From the NCBI GenBank assembly GCA_027484605.1, contig JAIXSR010000005.1:88853-152852 (forward strand): DNA of 64,000 nt, written 5' to 3'. A program made the translations under genes and the position numbers. The stretch's first letter is position 1; each line of letters opens with the position of its first letter. Of the stretch, positions 1-9,271 are shown in pieces. The notes under the pieces were generated by a model, which saw only the letters and a program-made list of their open reading frames with translations, was not told where the DNA came from and searched no databases. This stretch comes from Hyphomicrobiales bacterium (lineage in GTDB: Bacteria > Pseudomonadota > Alphaproteobacteria > Rhizobiales > Beijerinckiaceae).

Positions 1-181
1 CAAGCGGCAGCTCGCCTATCTCTTCATCAGCCACGATCTCAAGGTGGTCCGGGCACTTTCAAGTCATGTCATCGTCATGCAGAACGGGCAGGTCGTCGAG
101 CAGGGGCCGGCGGCGGAACTCTTCGCGCGGCCGCGTTCCGACTATACCCGAACCCTGTTCGCTGCAGCCCTGCATCGATAG
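1..181 (+). CDS. ABC transporter ATP-binding protein, peptide/oligopeptide type (3' end only)
   Basis: Only the last 59 residues lie in the window; the reading frame enters from the left edge at base 2. They hold the end of an ABC nucleotide-binding domain: the H-loop histidine in [10 protein letters not shown], then a [17 protein letters not shown] stretch and a tail ending in [14 protein letters not shown]. That tail, with Tyr-Thr-Arg-x-Leu, is typical of DppD/DppF and OppD/OppF ATPases of peptide and nickel importers. Walker A, Walker B and the signature motif would lie to the left, outside the window, so substrate cannot be judged. The downstream phosphohexomutase starts 81 bp later and probably has its own promoter. 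Confidence 0.85.
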   Translation, partial: KRQLAYLFISHDLKVVRALSSHVIVMQNGQVVEQGPAAELFARPRSDYTRTLFAAALHR

Positions 182-262
182 GCGTGTTTCCCCGACGATA
201 CTGTTGCCGAAAATTCAGGAATTCTCCTGTAGAGATCGGCCGCCCCAGAAACAGGATCCCTC

Positions 263-1789
263 ATGTCTTCCTTTCCCAAGCCGCTGACGGCCATCGAACC
301 GAATACCCGTGCCTTCGAATCGACCCCGCTCGTGAAGCCGACCGGTTTCCGGGAATACGACGCGCGCTGGTGGTTCGGGCATCCGGCCTCGCCCAAGGCG
401 CCGGAGATCAACCTCATGGGCATCCAGGCCCTGGGGATGGGGATCGGGACCTTCCTGAAGGAGCGCGGTGTCGAACGCCGCATTGTTGTCGGCCATGATT
501 TCCGCGGCTATTCCGCCTCGATCAAGCTGGCGCTGGTGGCCGGGCTGATGGCCTCGGGCTGCCGGGTGGTGGATATCGGCCTTGCGCTTTCGCCGATGGC
601 CTATTTCGCGCAGTTCGCGCTGGATGTGCCCGCTGTCGCGATGGTCACGGCCTCGCATAATGATAATGGCTGGACCGGCGTGAAGATGGGGTGCAACCGC
701 CCCGTGACGTTCGGGCCGGATGAAATGAGCCGGCTCAAGGAAATCGTGCTCGGCGGCAGCTTCGCCCTCGATGGTGGCGGCAGCTACACGTTCCATGACA
801 ATTTCTACGATCTCTATTTCAAGGATCTCACCAGCCGGCCGAAGATCACGCGGAAGCTGAAAGTCGTCGCGGCCTGCGGTAATGGCACGGCCGGTGCCTT
901 CGCGCCGCAGGTGCTCGAGGCGCTCGGCTGCGAGGTCATTCCGCTCGACACGAAGCTGGACCATACCTTCCCGCGCTACAATCCGAACCCCGAGGACATG
1001 GAGATGCTCCATGCCATCGCGCATGCGGTGAAGGAGCACGGGGCGGATGTCGGCCTTGGCTTCGATGGCGATGGCGATCGCTGCGGCGTGGTCGACAACG
1101 AGGGCAACGAGATCTTCGCCGACAAGATCGGCGTGATGCTGGCGCGCGACCTCTCGACGCTGCATCCCGGCTCGACCTTCGTGGTCGATGTGAAGTCGAC
1201 CGGGCTGTTCCATACGGATCCGGAACTGATCCGGCTCGGTGCGAAGACCGATTACTGGAAGACCGGCCATTCGCATATCAAGAAGCGCGTGACAGAACTC
1301 AACGCCTTGGCAGGTTTCGAGAAATCCGGCCATTTCTTCTTCAATGCGCCGGTCGGGCGCGGCTATGATGACGGCATCGTCACCGGCATTGCCGTGATCG
1401 ACATGCTTGACCGCAATCCCGGCCGCTCGATGGCCGATCTCTACCGGGCGGTCCCGAAGACCTGGGGCTCGCCGACCATGTCGCCGCATTGCGAGGACGA
1501 GATCAAGTATGGCGTCGTCGAGCGCGTCGTGAAGCGCATCCAGGCGATGGCTGCCGGCGGCGAGATGATCACCGGGCAGAAGATCCGCGACGTCGTCACC
1601 GTGAACGGCGTCCGCGTGACGGCCGAGGACGGCACCTGGGGGCTCGTGCGCGCCTCGTCGAACAAGCCCGAACTGGTGGTTGTGGTCGAGAGCCCGGTCT
1701 CGGAAGCGCGCATGCGCGAGATGTTCAAGGCGGTGGACGCGATCCTGCGCGAGAACCCGGAAGTCGGCGCCTATAACCAGACGATCTGA
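263..1789 (+). CDS. Phosphomannomutase/phosphoglucomutase
   Basis: A cytoplasmic alpha-D-phosphohexomutase of 508 residues that moves phosphate between C1 and C6 of glucose or mannose, feeding nucleotide-sugar and polysaccharide synthesis. The sequence shows the phosphoserine loop TASHN (Ser131), the Mg-binding loop GFDGDGDR (Asp268, Asp270, Asp272), the sugar-specificity loop GFEKSGH (Glu353, Ser355) and a C-terminal phosphate-binding RASSNKP segment near residue 470. Order and length fit the ManB/AlgC family. It stands alone: a strong hairpin terminator follows the stop codon, and the next gene is convergent. Whether glucose or mannose is preferred cannot be read from the sequence. Confidence 0.93.
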   Translation: MSSFPKPLTAIEPNTRAFESTPLVKPTGFREYDARWWFGHPASPKAPEINLMGIQALGMGIGTFLKERGVERRIVVGHDFRGYSASIKLALVAGLMASGCRVVDIGLALSPMAYFAQFALDVPAVAMVTASHNDNGWTGVKMGCNRPVTFGPDEMSRLKEIVLGGSFALDGGGSYTFHDNFYDLYFKDLTSRPKITRKLKVVAACGNGTAGAFAPQVLEALGCEVIPLDTKLDHTFPRYNPNPEDMEMLHAIAHAVKEHGADVGLGFDGDGDRCGVVDNEGNEIFADKIGVMLARDLSTLHPGSTFVVDVKSTGLFHTDPELIRLGAKTDYWKTGHSHIKKRVTELNALAGFEKSGHFFFNAPVGRGYDDGIVTGIAVIDMLDRNPGRSMADLYRAVPKTWGSPTMSPHCEDEIKYGVVERVVKRIQAMAAGGEMITGQKIRDVVTVNGVRVTAEDGTWGLVRASSNKPELVVVVESPVSEARMREMFKAVDAILRENPEVGAYNQTI

Positions 1790-1799
1790 GTGCAGATAA

Positions 1800-1823
1800 G
1801 GATGGCGCCCCGTGGCGCCATCC
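1800..1823. terminator. Bidirectional hairpin terminator between convergent genes
   Basis: A perfect 10-bp stem (GGATGGCGCC / GGCGCCATCC) with a CCGT loop lies between the stop codons of the phosphohexomutase (+) and the HAD hydrolase (-). There is no long T run on either side, so it may rely on stem strength or on Rho. Confidence 0.7.
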
Positions 1824-1833
1824 CTTGCGCCGG

Positions 1834-2442
1834 CTACAGATCAAGCCCGAAGCGGCGGATTTCTCCGGCGAGATCGATGTCGGCCGTGACATGGATCGTG
1901 GCAAAGCCGAGGGCCGCCGCGCCGGCGACATTCTTCGCACTGTCATCCATGAAGAGGCAGGCCTGCGCTTCGAGCCCGTGCGCGCCGAGGAAGGCGCGGT
2001 AGATGGCGGGATCGGGTTTGAGCAGGCCGAGTTCCGCCGAAACGATCGTGCCCGCGAACCGGGCCAGGAACGGAAAGCGCGCCCTGGCCTCGGCGAAGGT
2101 GTCGGCGGCGAAGTTCGTGATCGCATAGCAGGGAATGCCGCGCGCCAGTGCCGCGTCCAGCACGGCGACATTGGCCTCGATCGGGCCCGGCACCATCTCG
2201 TGCCAGTGGCGGCGGAAGGCGCGGATCAGCTCGGCCTTTTCGGGATAGAGCGCGATGCGTTCCGCCTCGGCAATCGGCCAGGGCCGGCCGCGATCCTGCT
2301 CGAGATTCCATTCCGGCGGAAGGATCTCGGTGAGGAAATGCCGGCGCTCGGCGGCATCGGGAATCAACCGGCGATAGGGGATTTCGGAGTCCCAGCGGAT
2401 CAGGACATTGCCGATATCGAAGACGAGATTGGTGGGCTTCAT
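1834..2442 (-). CDS. HAD-superfamily hydrolase (subfamily IA, haloacid dehalogenase-like)
   Basis: A 202-residue protein of the HAD phosphatase family. Motif I is LVFDIGNVLIRW, with the nucleophile Asp9 and a Gly-Asn in place of the commoner Gly-Thr. Motif II is the Thr in ITNF, and motif IV is the Asp pair in LFMDDSAKNV. A helical cap between motifs I and II marks it as subfamily IA (YihX/dehalogenase-like). I chose the ATG at 2442 because a GGAG lies 7 nt before it and motif I follows at once; an in-frame ATG at 2499 would add 19 unrelated residues. It is probably a small-molecule phosphatase; the substrate is unknown. It stands alone between a terminator and a divergent small gene. Confidence 0.85.
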   Translation of the reverse strand: MKPTNLVFDIGNVLIRWDSEIPYRRLIPDAAERRHFLTEILPPEWNLEQDRGRPWPIAEAERIALYPEKAELIRAFRRHWHEMVPGPIEANVAVLDAALARGIPCYAITNFAADTFAEARARFPFLARFAGTIVSAELGLLKPDPAIYRAFLGAHGLEAQACLFMDDSAKNVAGAAALGFATIHVTADIDLAGEIRRFGLDL

Positions 2443-2555
2443 GCGAGGACTCCGGGCGGATGTGGTCTTGGTCACGGGTTGTGAACCCTTTTCGCTCATA
2501 AATTGCTAAGGCCGGCCTTCTGTTTCAGGGCCGGCATGAGCGAGTGAGTTCTGTC

Positions 2556-2807
2556 ATGCGTTTGCTTCGCTTGCCTCTGGCTGCCGGGCTCTTCAGCCTG
2601 CTGGCCCTGCAGCCGGCCCTTGCTGCCGGCTTTGTCATCGATCCGGATCCCGGTTCCCCGACGCTCGGCGAGATCGTCGACCGCGAGGAACGCGCACGCC
2701 TTCCCGCGCCGCCCATCCGCCCCGTGCGCAGCCAGCCCTATGTTCCTCCGGGCGCGACGACGGTCTGGGCGCCGGGTGTCCGGCCGCGTGGCACGCGGGT
2801 GCGCTGA
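2556..2807 (+). CDS. Small secreted proline- and arginine-rich protein
   Basis: An 83-residue protein that I do not recognise. Residues 1 to about 24 form a clear signal peptide: basic start MRLLRLP, a leucine/alanine core and an ALA-A cleavage site. The mature part of about 60 residues is rich in Pro and Arg, with no cysteine and no known domain. A GTG at 2544 would add four residues; the ATG at 2556 starts right at the basic n-region. It lies divergent to the HAD gene with 113 bp between them. Its small size and loose composition suggest a minor periplasmic or envelope-associated protein. Confidence 0.6.
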   Translation: MRLLRLPLAAGLFSLLALQPALAAGFVIDPDPGSPTLGEIVDREERARLPAPPIRPVRSQPYVPPGATTVWAPGVRPRGTRVR

Positions 2808-2906
2808 CAGGGCGCGACCCTCGACACCCTTGGCAAAGCCCCGCCCCGCTGGAATAGGATAGGGCGTCCGCCCGGTCCAGCAGCCCGGGCCGCCAGAGGA
2901 TTGCCC

Positions 2907-4355
2907 ATGCCGTCAGGATTTCTCGACCAGCTCCGCACGCTTCTCGGCGAGGCGCATGTCATCGTCGACGAGGCTGCGATGCTGCCGGCGCTGACCGAAT
3001 TGCGGGGCCTGCACAAGGGCCATGCGCTGGCCGTCATCCGCCCGGGATCGACGGCGGAGGTTGCGCGCGTGATGCAGCTCGCCGATGCGGCGGGCATTCC
3101 TGTCGTGGCGCAGGGCGGCAATACCGGGCTTGTCGGCGGCGGTGTTCCCTTCGGCGGGATCGTCCTGTCGCTGGCGCGCCTCAAGGCAATCCGGACCGTC
3201 GACCCGGTCAATGCGACGATGATCGTCGAGGCGGGGGTGGTTCTGCAGGCGGTGCAGGAAGCCGCGCAGAAGGCGGGAATGCTCTTCCCGCTCTCGCTGG
3301 CCTCCGAGGGCTCCTGCACGATCGGCGGCAATATCGCCACTAATGCCGGCGGCACGGCGGTCCTGCGCTATGGCAACACGCGGGATCTCATTCTCGGCCT
3401 CGAAGTGGTGCTGCCGGATGGCGGGATCTGGAACGGGCTGACCGGCCTGCGCAAGGACAATGCCGGCTATGACCTGAAGCATCTCTTCATCGGGTCCGAA
3501 GGCACGCTTGGCATCGTCACGGCCGCTGTGGTGAAGCTGTTCCCGGCGCCGCAATCCCGCGTGACGGCTTTCCTCGCCACGCCCGATCCCGAAGCGGTGG
3601 TGCGGCTCTTCCACCGGTTGCGCGGGCGCGCGGGAGAGCGGCTGACAACGTTCGAGATCCTGCCGCGGTTCGGGCTGGAGGTGGTGCTCCGCCACGCCCC
3701 GAATGTGCGCGACCCCTTCGCCGCGCCCTATCCTTTCTATGCGCTGGTCGAGTTGACCTCGCCCGAGGTGCAATCGGGGCTCGAACCGCTCCTGCTCGAG
3801 ACGCTGGAAGCGGGCATGGAGGCCGGGGACGTGCTGGATGCGGCGCTGGCGGCCAGCGCGGCGCAGGCGGCTGATTTCTGGCGGCTGCGCGAGCAGCTTT
3901 CCGAATGCCAGCGCCATGAAGGCGGGTCGATCAAGCATGATGTCTCGGTGCCGATCTCGCGCGTTGCGGATTTCCTGACCGAAGCGAGCGCGGCTTGCGA
4001 GGCGGCCATGCCGGGCATCCGCGTCTGTGCCTTCGGCCATATCGGCGACGGCAATATCCATTTCAACCTGAGCCAGCCTCCGGGGATGGACAAGGCCGCC
4101 TTCCTCGCCACCTGGCACCGGTTCAACCGCCTCGTCCATGACGCGGTGGCGGCGCGCGGGGGCTCGATCGCGGCGGAACATGGCGTGGGGCTGATCAAGC
4201 GGGACGAGCTGCCATACTACAAGGACCCGGTGGCCTTGGCGCTGATGGCCACGCTCAAGCGGGCGCTCGATCCGAAGAACCTGCTCAATCCCGGCAAGGT
4301 GATCGCGCTCGGCAATGACCTCCCGGCCTTCACGCCCGGCCGGCCTGCTGCCTGA
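2907..4355 (+). CDS. FAD-binding oxidoreductase, D-2-hydroxyacid/D-2-hydroxyglutarate dehydrogenase family
   Basis: A 482-residue flavoprotein of the GlcD/DLD family. The N-terminal FAD_binding_4 domain carries AQGGNTGLVGGG (about residues 68-79) for the FAD pyrophosphate, followed by the GGNIATNAGG and GSEGTLGIVT segments. The C-terminal domain has the metal-site sequence GHIGDGNIHFN and ends with AAEHGVGLIKR. This pattern is that of D-2-hydroxyglutarate or D-lactate dehydrogenases, which pass electrons to a quinone or to ETF. The start is the ATG at 2907, with AGAGGA six bases upstream; a TTG at 2901 is less likely. Its 3' end overlaps the convergent xdhC by 26 bp. The substrate among D-2-hydroxyacids is not decided. 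Confidence 0.85.
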   Translation: MPSGFLDQLRTLLGEAHVIVDEAAMLPALTELRGLHKGHALAVIRPGSTAEVARVMQLADAAGIPVVAQGGNTGLVGGGVPFGGIVLSLARLKAIRTVDPVNATMIVEAGVVLQAVQEAAQKAGMLFPLSLASEGSCTIGGNIATNAGGTAVLRYGNTRDLILGLEVVLPDGGIWNGLTGLRKDNAGYDLKHLFIGSEGTLGIVTAAVVKLFPAPQSRVTAFLATPDPEAVVRLFHRLRGRAGERLTTFEILPRFGLEVVLRHAPNVRDPFAAPYPFYALVELTSPEVQSGLEPLLLETLEAGMEAGDVLDAALAASAAQAADFWRLREQLSECQRHEGGSIKHDVSVPISRVADFLTEASAACEAAMPGIRVCAFGHIGDGNIHFNLSQPPGMDKAAFLATWHRFNRLVHDAVAARGGSIAAEHGVGLIKRDELPYYKDPVALALMATLKRALDPKNLLNPGKVIALGNDLPAFTPGRPAA

Positions 4356-5307
4356 ACATGTTGCCCGGTCGGGCCTGTGCCAAAGCGGCCTTCCGCTGCA
4401 GCAACTCGACCGTGATGCCCGCCGCAATCACGGCGGGATGCTTGCTGCCGAGATCCGTCAGGCCGACCGGGCAGATCATCCGGGCAAGGGCCGGAGGTTC
4501 CAGCCCGAGCCTTCCAAGCTGGCTCATGAAACGGGCGCGCTTGGTGGCACTCCCGATCACGCCGCAATAGGGCAGGTCGGGCCGGGCGAGCGCGGCCGCC
4601 ATCAGGTCAAGGTCGAGCGCATGGCTGTGCGTCATCACGAGGATGAAGGCGCCGGCTGGCGCTGCACCGATTTCCGCCACCGGATCAGGAGTGGCCACGG
4701 CCACGACATTGGCCGGCCGATGGGTGGGGAAAAGTTCCCGCCTCGTATCGATCCAGCGGATGGAGAAGGGCAAAGGCGCAAGCGCGAGGACCAGCGCGCG
4801 GCCGACATGGCCTGCCCCGAAGAGCAGCAAGGGCTGCGGCCGTTCCGCCGGTGTTTCGAGGATCGCACCGTCCGGCGCGGGCAGGGCCGGGTCCTGCGTC
4901 TCGCGCCGAAGGATGTTGCGCGAATCGGGCCGTGCCGCGATGGCCAAGGCAGGGTCCTGACGGAGTGCGCCTGCAAGCGGTTCGAGCCAGGCAAGATCGG
5001 CGCGGGCCAAAGCCTCGATCCGCAGGGTGACATGACCACCGCAGCATTGGCCCATATCCGGCCCGAGGGCGAAGCCGCGGGTCTGGCCGATGCCGCCGGG
5101 ATGGCGTGCCATGGCCTGCTGGGCCAGCGCGATGGCCTGCCATTCCAGCGTGCCGCCGCCGATCGTGCCTGCGATCTGCCCATCCGCCCGGACCATCATC
5201 CGCGTTCCGGCTTCGCGCGGGCTCGACCCGCGGATGGCCGCCATGGTGACGAGGGCGACCCTTCCGTCCTCGGCCAATGTGGCGGCGATGCGGGCCCAGT
5301 CGACCAT
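4330..5307 (-). CDS. xdhC: Xanthine dehydrogenase accessory protein XdhC
   Basis: A 325-residue cytoplasmic protein that binds molybdenum cofactor, has it sulfurated and inserts it into XdhB. The N-terminal XdhC/CoxI domain holds TMAAIRGSSPREAGTRMMV and TIGGGTLEW. The C-terminal Rossmann domain has LLLFGAGHVGRALV and the characteristic end CGVIGSATKRARFM. It is the last gene of xdhABC. The ATG at 5307 shares its A with the TGA of xdhB (TGATG), with GGAG nine bases upstream, pointing to translational coupling. An ATG at 5322 would add five residues. The gene overlaps the convergent FAD oxidoreductase gene at its 3' end. Confidence 0.93.
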   Translation of the reverse strand: MVDWARIAATLAEDGRVALVTMAAIRGSSPREAGTRMMVRADGQIAGTIGGGTLEWQAIALAQQAMARHPGGIGQTRGFALGPDMGQCCGGHVTLRIEALARADLAWLEPLAGALRQDPALAIAARPDSRNILRRETQDPALPAPDGAILETPAERPQPLLLFGAGHVGRALVLALAPLPFSIRWIDTRRELFPTHRPANVVAVATPDPVAEIGAAPAGAFILVMTHSHALDLDLMAAALARPDLPYCGVIGSATKRARFMSQLGRLGLEPPALARMICPVGLTDLGSKHPAVIAAGITVELLQRKAALAQARPGNMFRQQAGRA

Positions 5308-7643
5308 CAGCCCTGTCTCCATTGATGGTCAACCGCGTCGAGGATCGCTTCCGGCGTGGCCGGGGCGCGCAGGTGGGTCGGCCGGCCCGGCTTCACCGCA
5401 TGGATGGCATCGGCAATCGCCGAGAAGGCCGAGATGGCCAGCATGACCGGCGGTTCGCCGACTGCCTTGGAGCGGTAGATCGCGTCTTCCCGGTTCGCTT
5501 CCGGCCAGAGATCGACGCGGAAACGGGCGGGAATATCCGAGGCGACCGGGATCTTGTAGGTCGAGGGCGCATGGGTCCGCAGGCGGCCCTCGCGGTCGAA
5601 GACGAGTTCCTCGGTCGTCAGCCAGCCGAGCCCCTGGACGAAGCCGCCCTCGATCTGGCCGATATCGATGGCCGGGTTGAGGGACCGGCCGCAATCATGG
5701 AGGATGTCCACCGCCTCGAGCCGCATCTCGCCGGTGGTCGTGTCGATCAGCACTTCCGAGCAGGCGGCGCCATAGGCGAAATAGAAGAAGGGCCGGCCGG
5801 TCTTTGTCGCGCGGTCCCAGGTGATGCCGGGCGTCCGGTAATAGCCCGTCGAGGAGAGGGAGATCCGCTCCAGCACGCAGGCTTTGGCCAGTTCGGCGAA
5901 GCTCATCGAGGCCTCGCCCGCGAAGACGCGGCCATGGCGGAAGCGGATCTGTTCCGGCCGGTCGCCGAGGCGTCGGGCCGCTTCTCCGGCCATCCGGTCG
6001 CGGATGGTCCGGGCGGCGATCCGGGCTGCCATGGCATTGAGATCCGAGCCGGAAGAGGCAGCCGTCGGGCCGGTATTCGGCACCTTGGCCGTGTTGGTGG
6101 CGGTGATCTTCACCCGTTCCAGCGGCAGGCCGAATTCATCGGCGACGACCTGCGCCACCTTCACGAACAGGCCCTGGCCCATTTCGGTGCCGCCATGGTT
6201 CAGCATCACCGAACCGTCGGAATAGACATGGACCAGCGCACCGGCCTGGTTGAGATGCTTGAGCGTGAAGGAGATGCCGAACTTGACCGGCGTCAGGGCA
6301 AGGCCGCGCTTGAGGATCGGCGACTGGGCGTTGAAGGCGGCCACCTCGTGGCGGCGCTCGCGGTAGCGGCTTGTGGCCTCGAGCGTCTCGATCAGCGGCA
6401 GCATCGTGGCATGGTCGAAGACCTCCATGCCGTAGGGCGTCACCAGATGGCCGGGACGGTAGAGATTGTCCTTGCGCACATCGAGCGGGTCCCGGCCGAG
6501 CCGACGGGCGATGGCATCCATGATCGCCTCGATGGCGAGCATGCCCTGCGGCCCGCCGAAGCCGCGGAAGGCGGTGTTCGAGACCGTGTTGGTCTTCAGG
6601 CGGCGCGAGGCGATGCGCGAGGCGGGGATGAAATAGGCATTGTCGGTATGGAACATCGTCCGGTCGATGACGCCGAGCGAGAGATCGGCCGAATAGCCGC
6701 AACGCGCGTCGTGGCGGATATCGAGCGCCTGGATCATGCCCTGCCCGTCGAAACCGACGGCATAGGCCGAGAGGAAATCATGCCGCTTGCCGGTCAGGGC
6801 GAAATCATCGTCGCGGTCGAGCCGCAGCTTGCAGGGCCGGCCGGTGGCCTGCGCCGCGAAGGCGGCGAGGGCCGCCCAATGGCTGGCCTGGCTTTCCTTG
6901 CCGCCGAAGCCACCGCCCATGCGCCGGCATTCCACCGTTACCGCATTGTCGGCCGTGCCCATCACCCGCGCGACGATATGCTGGACCTCGCTCGGATGCT
7001 GGGTCGAGGAATGGACGAATATGTCGCCATCCTCGCCGGGAATGGCGAAGGCAATCTGGCCTTCGAGGTAGAAATGTTCCTGCCCGCCGATTTCCAGCTC
7101 GCCCTCGAGCCGGTGCGGGGCTTCGGCCAGGGCGGAATCGGCATCCCCGCGCTGCCAGGCATAATCCGGCAACACCGTGCCGCCGGCCTGCCGGGCATCC
7201 GCCACGGTGACGACGGGGGGCTCGGCGCGCGTCTCGTATCGCGCCAGCCGGCTCGCCAGCCGGGCGGCCTTGCGGGAGGTGGCCGCCACGAGGAAGACCG
7301 GCTGGCCGTGGAAGCTGATTTCCCGTGCGGCCAGCATCGGTTCGTCGCCGAGGGCCGGGGAAACATCGTTCCTGCCGCGGATATCCTCTGCCGTCAGCAC
7401 GGCGACGATCCCCGGCGCCTGGCGCACGGCCGAGAGATCGAGCGAGAGGATATCGCCCGCGGCGATCGGGGCCATGCCGATGGCGAGATGCAGCGTTCCC
7501 TCCGGCTCGAGGATGTCGTCGATATAGGGCGCATTGCCCTGGACATGCCGGAGCGCGCTGTCATGCGGCAGCGGCTGATGCACCACTTCCAGCAGGGCGG
7601 ACGCGGCTTCTTCCGGGTGTTCGTCGAGCGGCGTCTCAGACAT
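5307..7643 (-). CDS. xdhB: Xanthine dehydrogenase, molybdopterin-binding subunit
   Basis: The 778-residue catalytic subunit of xanthine dehydrogenase, which hydroxylates hypoxanthine to xanthine and xanthine to urate in the cytoplasm. Visible landmarks are the Moco-binding loop MGGGFGGKE (about 242-250), NTAFRGFGGPQG with the substrate-binding Arg360, and the catalytic glutamate in AVGEPPVM (Glu730). These residues mark true purine dehydrogenases rather than CO or aldehyde dehydrogenases. Length matches bacterial XdhB (about 780). It overlaps xdhA by eight bases and xdhC by one, so the three genes form one transcript. The enzyme needs Moco, which links it to the Moco genes near 40 kb. Confidence 0.95.
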   Translation of the reverse strand: MSETPLDEHPEEAASALLEVVHQPLPHDSALRHVQGNAPYIDDILEPEGTLHLAIGMAPIAAGDILSLDLSAVRQAPGIVAVLTAEDIRGRNDVSPALGDEPMLAAREISFHGQPVFLVAATSRKAARLASRLARYETRAEPPVVTVADARQAGGTVLPDYAWQRGDADSALAEAPHRLEGELEIGGQEHFYLEGQIAFAIPGEDGDIFVHSSTQHPSEVQHIVARVMGTADNAVTVECRRMGGGFGGKESQASHWAALAAFAAQATGRPCKLRLDRDDDFALTGKRHDFLSAYAVGFDGQGMIQALDIRHDARCGYSADLSLGVIDRTMFHTDNAYFIPASRIASRRLKTNTVSNTAFRGFGGPQGMLAIEAIMDAIARRLGRDPLDVRKDNLYRPGHLVTPYGMEVFDHATMLPLIETLEATSRYRERRHEVAAFNAQSPILKRGLALTPVKFGISFTLKHLNQAGALVHVYSDGSVMLNHGGTEMGQGLFVKVAQVVADEFGLPLERVKITATNTAKVPNTGPTAASSGSDLNAMAARIAARTIRDRMAGEAARRLGDRPEQIRFRHGRVFAGEASMSFAELAKACVLERISLSSTGYYRTPGITWDRATKTGRPFFYFAYGAACSEVLIDTTTGEMRLEAVDILHDCGRSLNPAIDIGQIEGGFVQGLGWLTTEELVFDREGRLRTHAPSTYKIPVASDIPARFRVDLWPEANREDAIYRSKAVGEPPVMLAISAFSAIADAIHAVKPGRPTHLRAPATPEAILDAVDHQWRQG

Positions 7644-9117
7644 GGGCTACCTCCGCGACCGGGCCGCGCGGCTGGATCCGCGTCAGGCTGCGCGCACCGC
7701 CGATCTCGGTCAGCGCCTTGCCGAGCAGCGACCGCGCGACGCGGGCCCGGTAGCCGGCCGAAGCCCGCATGTCGCTGATCGGCTGGAAATCCTCGGCAAG
7801 GGCGCGCAGGGCAACCGCCCATTCCGCCGGTGCCGCGATCGGCAGGCCCGTCAGAGCGGCCTCGGCCCGGGTGGCGCGGCGCGGCGTGGCGGCCATGCCG
7901 CCGAAGGCGATCCTCGCGGAGAGGATCCGTCGTTCCGGATCGACCTCGATCAGGAAGGCGCCCATCACGGTGGAGATATCCTCATCGACGCGCTTGGAAA
8001 TCTTGAAGCACCGGAAATGCATGCCGGGGCGCGGCCGCGTGATGGTCAGGCCGCTCACCCATTCCCCCGGCTGCCGATCCTGCCGGCCATAGGCAATGAA
8101 AAAATCCTCCAGCGGGATGTCGCGGCTGGCTGCGCCATGCCGGAGATGGAGCGTGGAGCCCAGGGCAATGAGCGCCGAGGCGAGATCGCCGATGGGCGAG
8201 CCATTGGCAATGTTCCCCCCGACCGTGCCCGACGCTCGCACCTGGCGCGAGGCGAAGCGCTTCATGAGCGTATCGAGATCCGGGTCGATCCGGCCAAGGG
8301 CGGGCATTGCCTCGGCATGGGTCACGCCGGCGCCGAGATACAATGTGGCCTCATCCTCGGCGATCGTCTTCAGCGCCTCGATCCGGTTGAGCGCGATGAC
8401 CTGCGGCAGGTCCTGAAGCTTCTTGGTGATCCAGAGGCCGACATCGGTGGCACCGCTGACAAGGGTGGCACCGGGATGGCTGGCCGCCATCTCGGCGAGC
8501 GTGTCGAGTTCGGCCGGGGCGGCGAAGAAGCGGTCCTCGTGGCCCAGCAGCACGTCGCGCCCGTCCGCAAGCGCGCGGAGGGCCGCTGCCTTGTCGGGGA
8601 TGCCGATGCCCGGATTGTCGGGAATCGGGTTGGCAAGGGCCTCCGCTGCCGCGTCGAAGATCGGCCGGTAGCCGGTGCAGCGGCAGAGGTTGCCGGCCAG
8701 GCATTCCGCGATGGTCTCGCGGGAGACCGGGCGCGGTTCGGCCAGATAGGCGGCGACGAGGCTCATGACGATCCCGGGCGTGCAGAAGCCGCATTGCGCG
8801 CCGTGATGCCGCGCCATCGCCTGCTGGACCGGGTGCAGGCTGCCGCCGGCGGCGAGGTCCTCGACGGTCAGGATCTCGCAGCCATCGACCATGCCCAGCA
8901 GCAGGATGCAGGCATTGACCGGCTGATAGCGCAGCGCGCCACCCTGCCAGCGGGCGAGGATGACCGTGCAGGCGCCGCAATCCCCCTCGTTGCAGCCTTC
9001 CTTGGTCCCGGTGGCACGGCGCGTTTCGCGCAGCCATTCGAGCAGCATGCGGTTCGGGTCGATCTCGCTCAGTTCGACCAGCGAACCACGGAAGATGAAG
9101 CGGAGGCTGCGGCGCAT
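7636..9117 (-). CDS. xdhA: Xanthine dehydrogenase, FAD and [2Fe-2S] subunit
   Basis: The 493-residue electron-transfer subunit. A plant-type [2Fe-2S] ferredoxin domain comes first (Cys42, Cys47, Cys50, Cys70 in GCNEGDCGAC and NAC). The second [2Fe-2S] domain follows (Cys109, Cys112, Cys145, Cys147 in QCGFC and LCRC). Then come the FAD domain, with VSGATDVGLW and GGNIANGSPIGD, and a CO_deh_flav_C-type domain. This layout is that of R. capsulatus-type XdhA. I chose the ATG at 9117, where the ferredoxin fold begins; no clear Shine-Dalgarno is seen there, and an upstream GTG at 9159 is possible. It is the first gene of xdhABC, divergent from the TctC-like gene. Confidence 0.92.
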   Translation of the reverse strand: MRRSLRFIFRGSLVELSEIDPNRMLLEWLRETRRATGTKEGCNEGDCGACTVILARWQGGALRYQPVNACILLLGMVDGCEILTVEDLAAGGSLHPVQQAMARHHGAQCGFCTPGIVMSLVAAYLAEPRPVSRETIAECLAGNLCRCTGYRPIFDAAAEALANPIPDNPGIGIPDKAAALRALADGRDVLLGHEDRFFAAPAELDTLAEMAASHPGATLVSGATDVGLWITKKLQDLPQVIALNRIEALKTIAEDEATLYLGAGVTHAEAMPALGRIDPDLDTLMKRFASRQVRASGTVGGNIANGSPIGDLASALIALGSTLHLRHGAASRDIPLEDFFIAYGRQDRQPGEWVSGLTITRPRPGMHFRCFKISKRVDEDISTVMGAFLIEVDPERRILSARIAFGGMAATPRRATRAEAALTGLPIAAPAEWAVALRALAEDFQPISDMRASAGYRARVARSLLGKALTEIGGARSLTRIQPRGPVAEVAHV

Positions 9118-9271
9118 GGGAACCCGGGGACGGAGGGAACGGCGAAACTGGCGAAGCACTAAACACTTGCATGCTTTATCGCCTTTGCCGAAACTTCAAG
9201 TCTCAGGACGGACCCGCCCCAAGACAGAGAACCGAAAAGGCAACGGGCCGTCGACGAAATCGGAGGAAACG

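Noticed and set aside
215..1489. A 424-codon minus-strand frame opposite the phosphohexomutase
   Set aside because: The opposite strand codes for a complete, motif-rich enzyme; this frame shows only His/Arg-rich filler.
5277..7778. An 833-codon open frame on the plus strand opposite xdhB
   Set aside because: It is antisense to a clear xanthine dehydrogenase subunit and has no recognisable domain.
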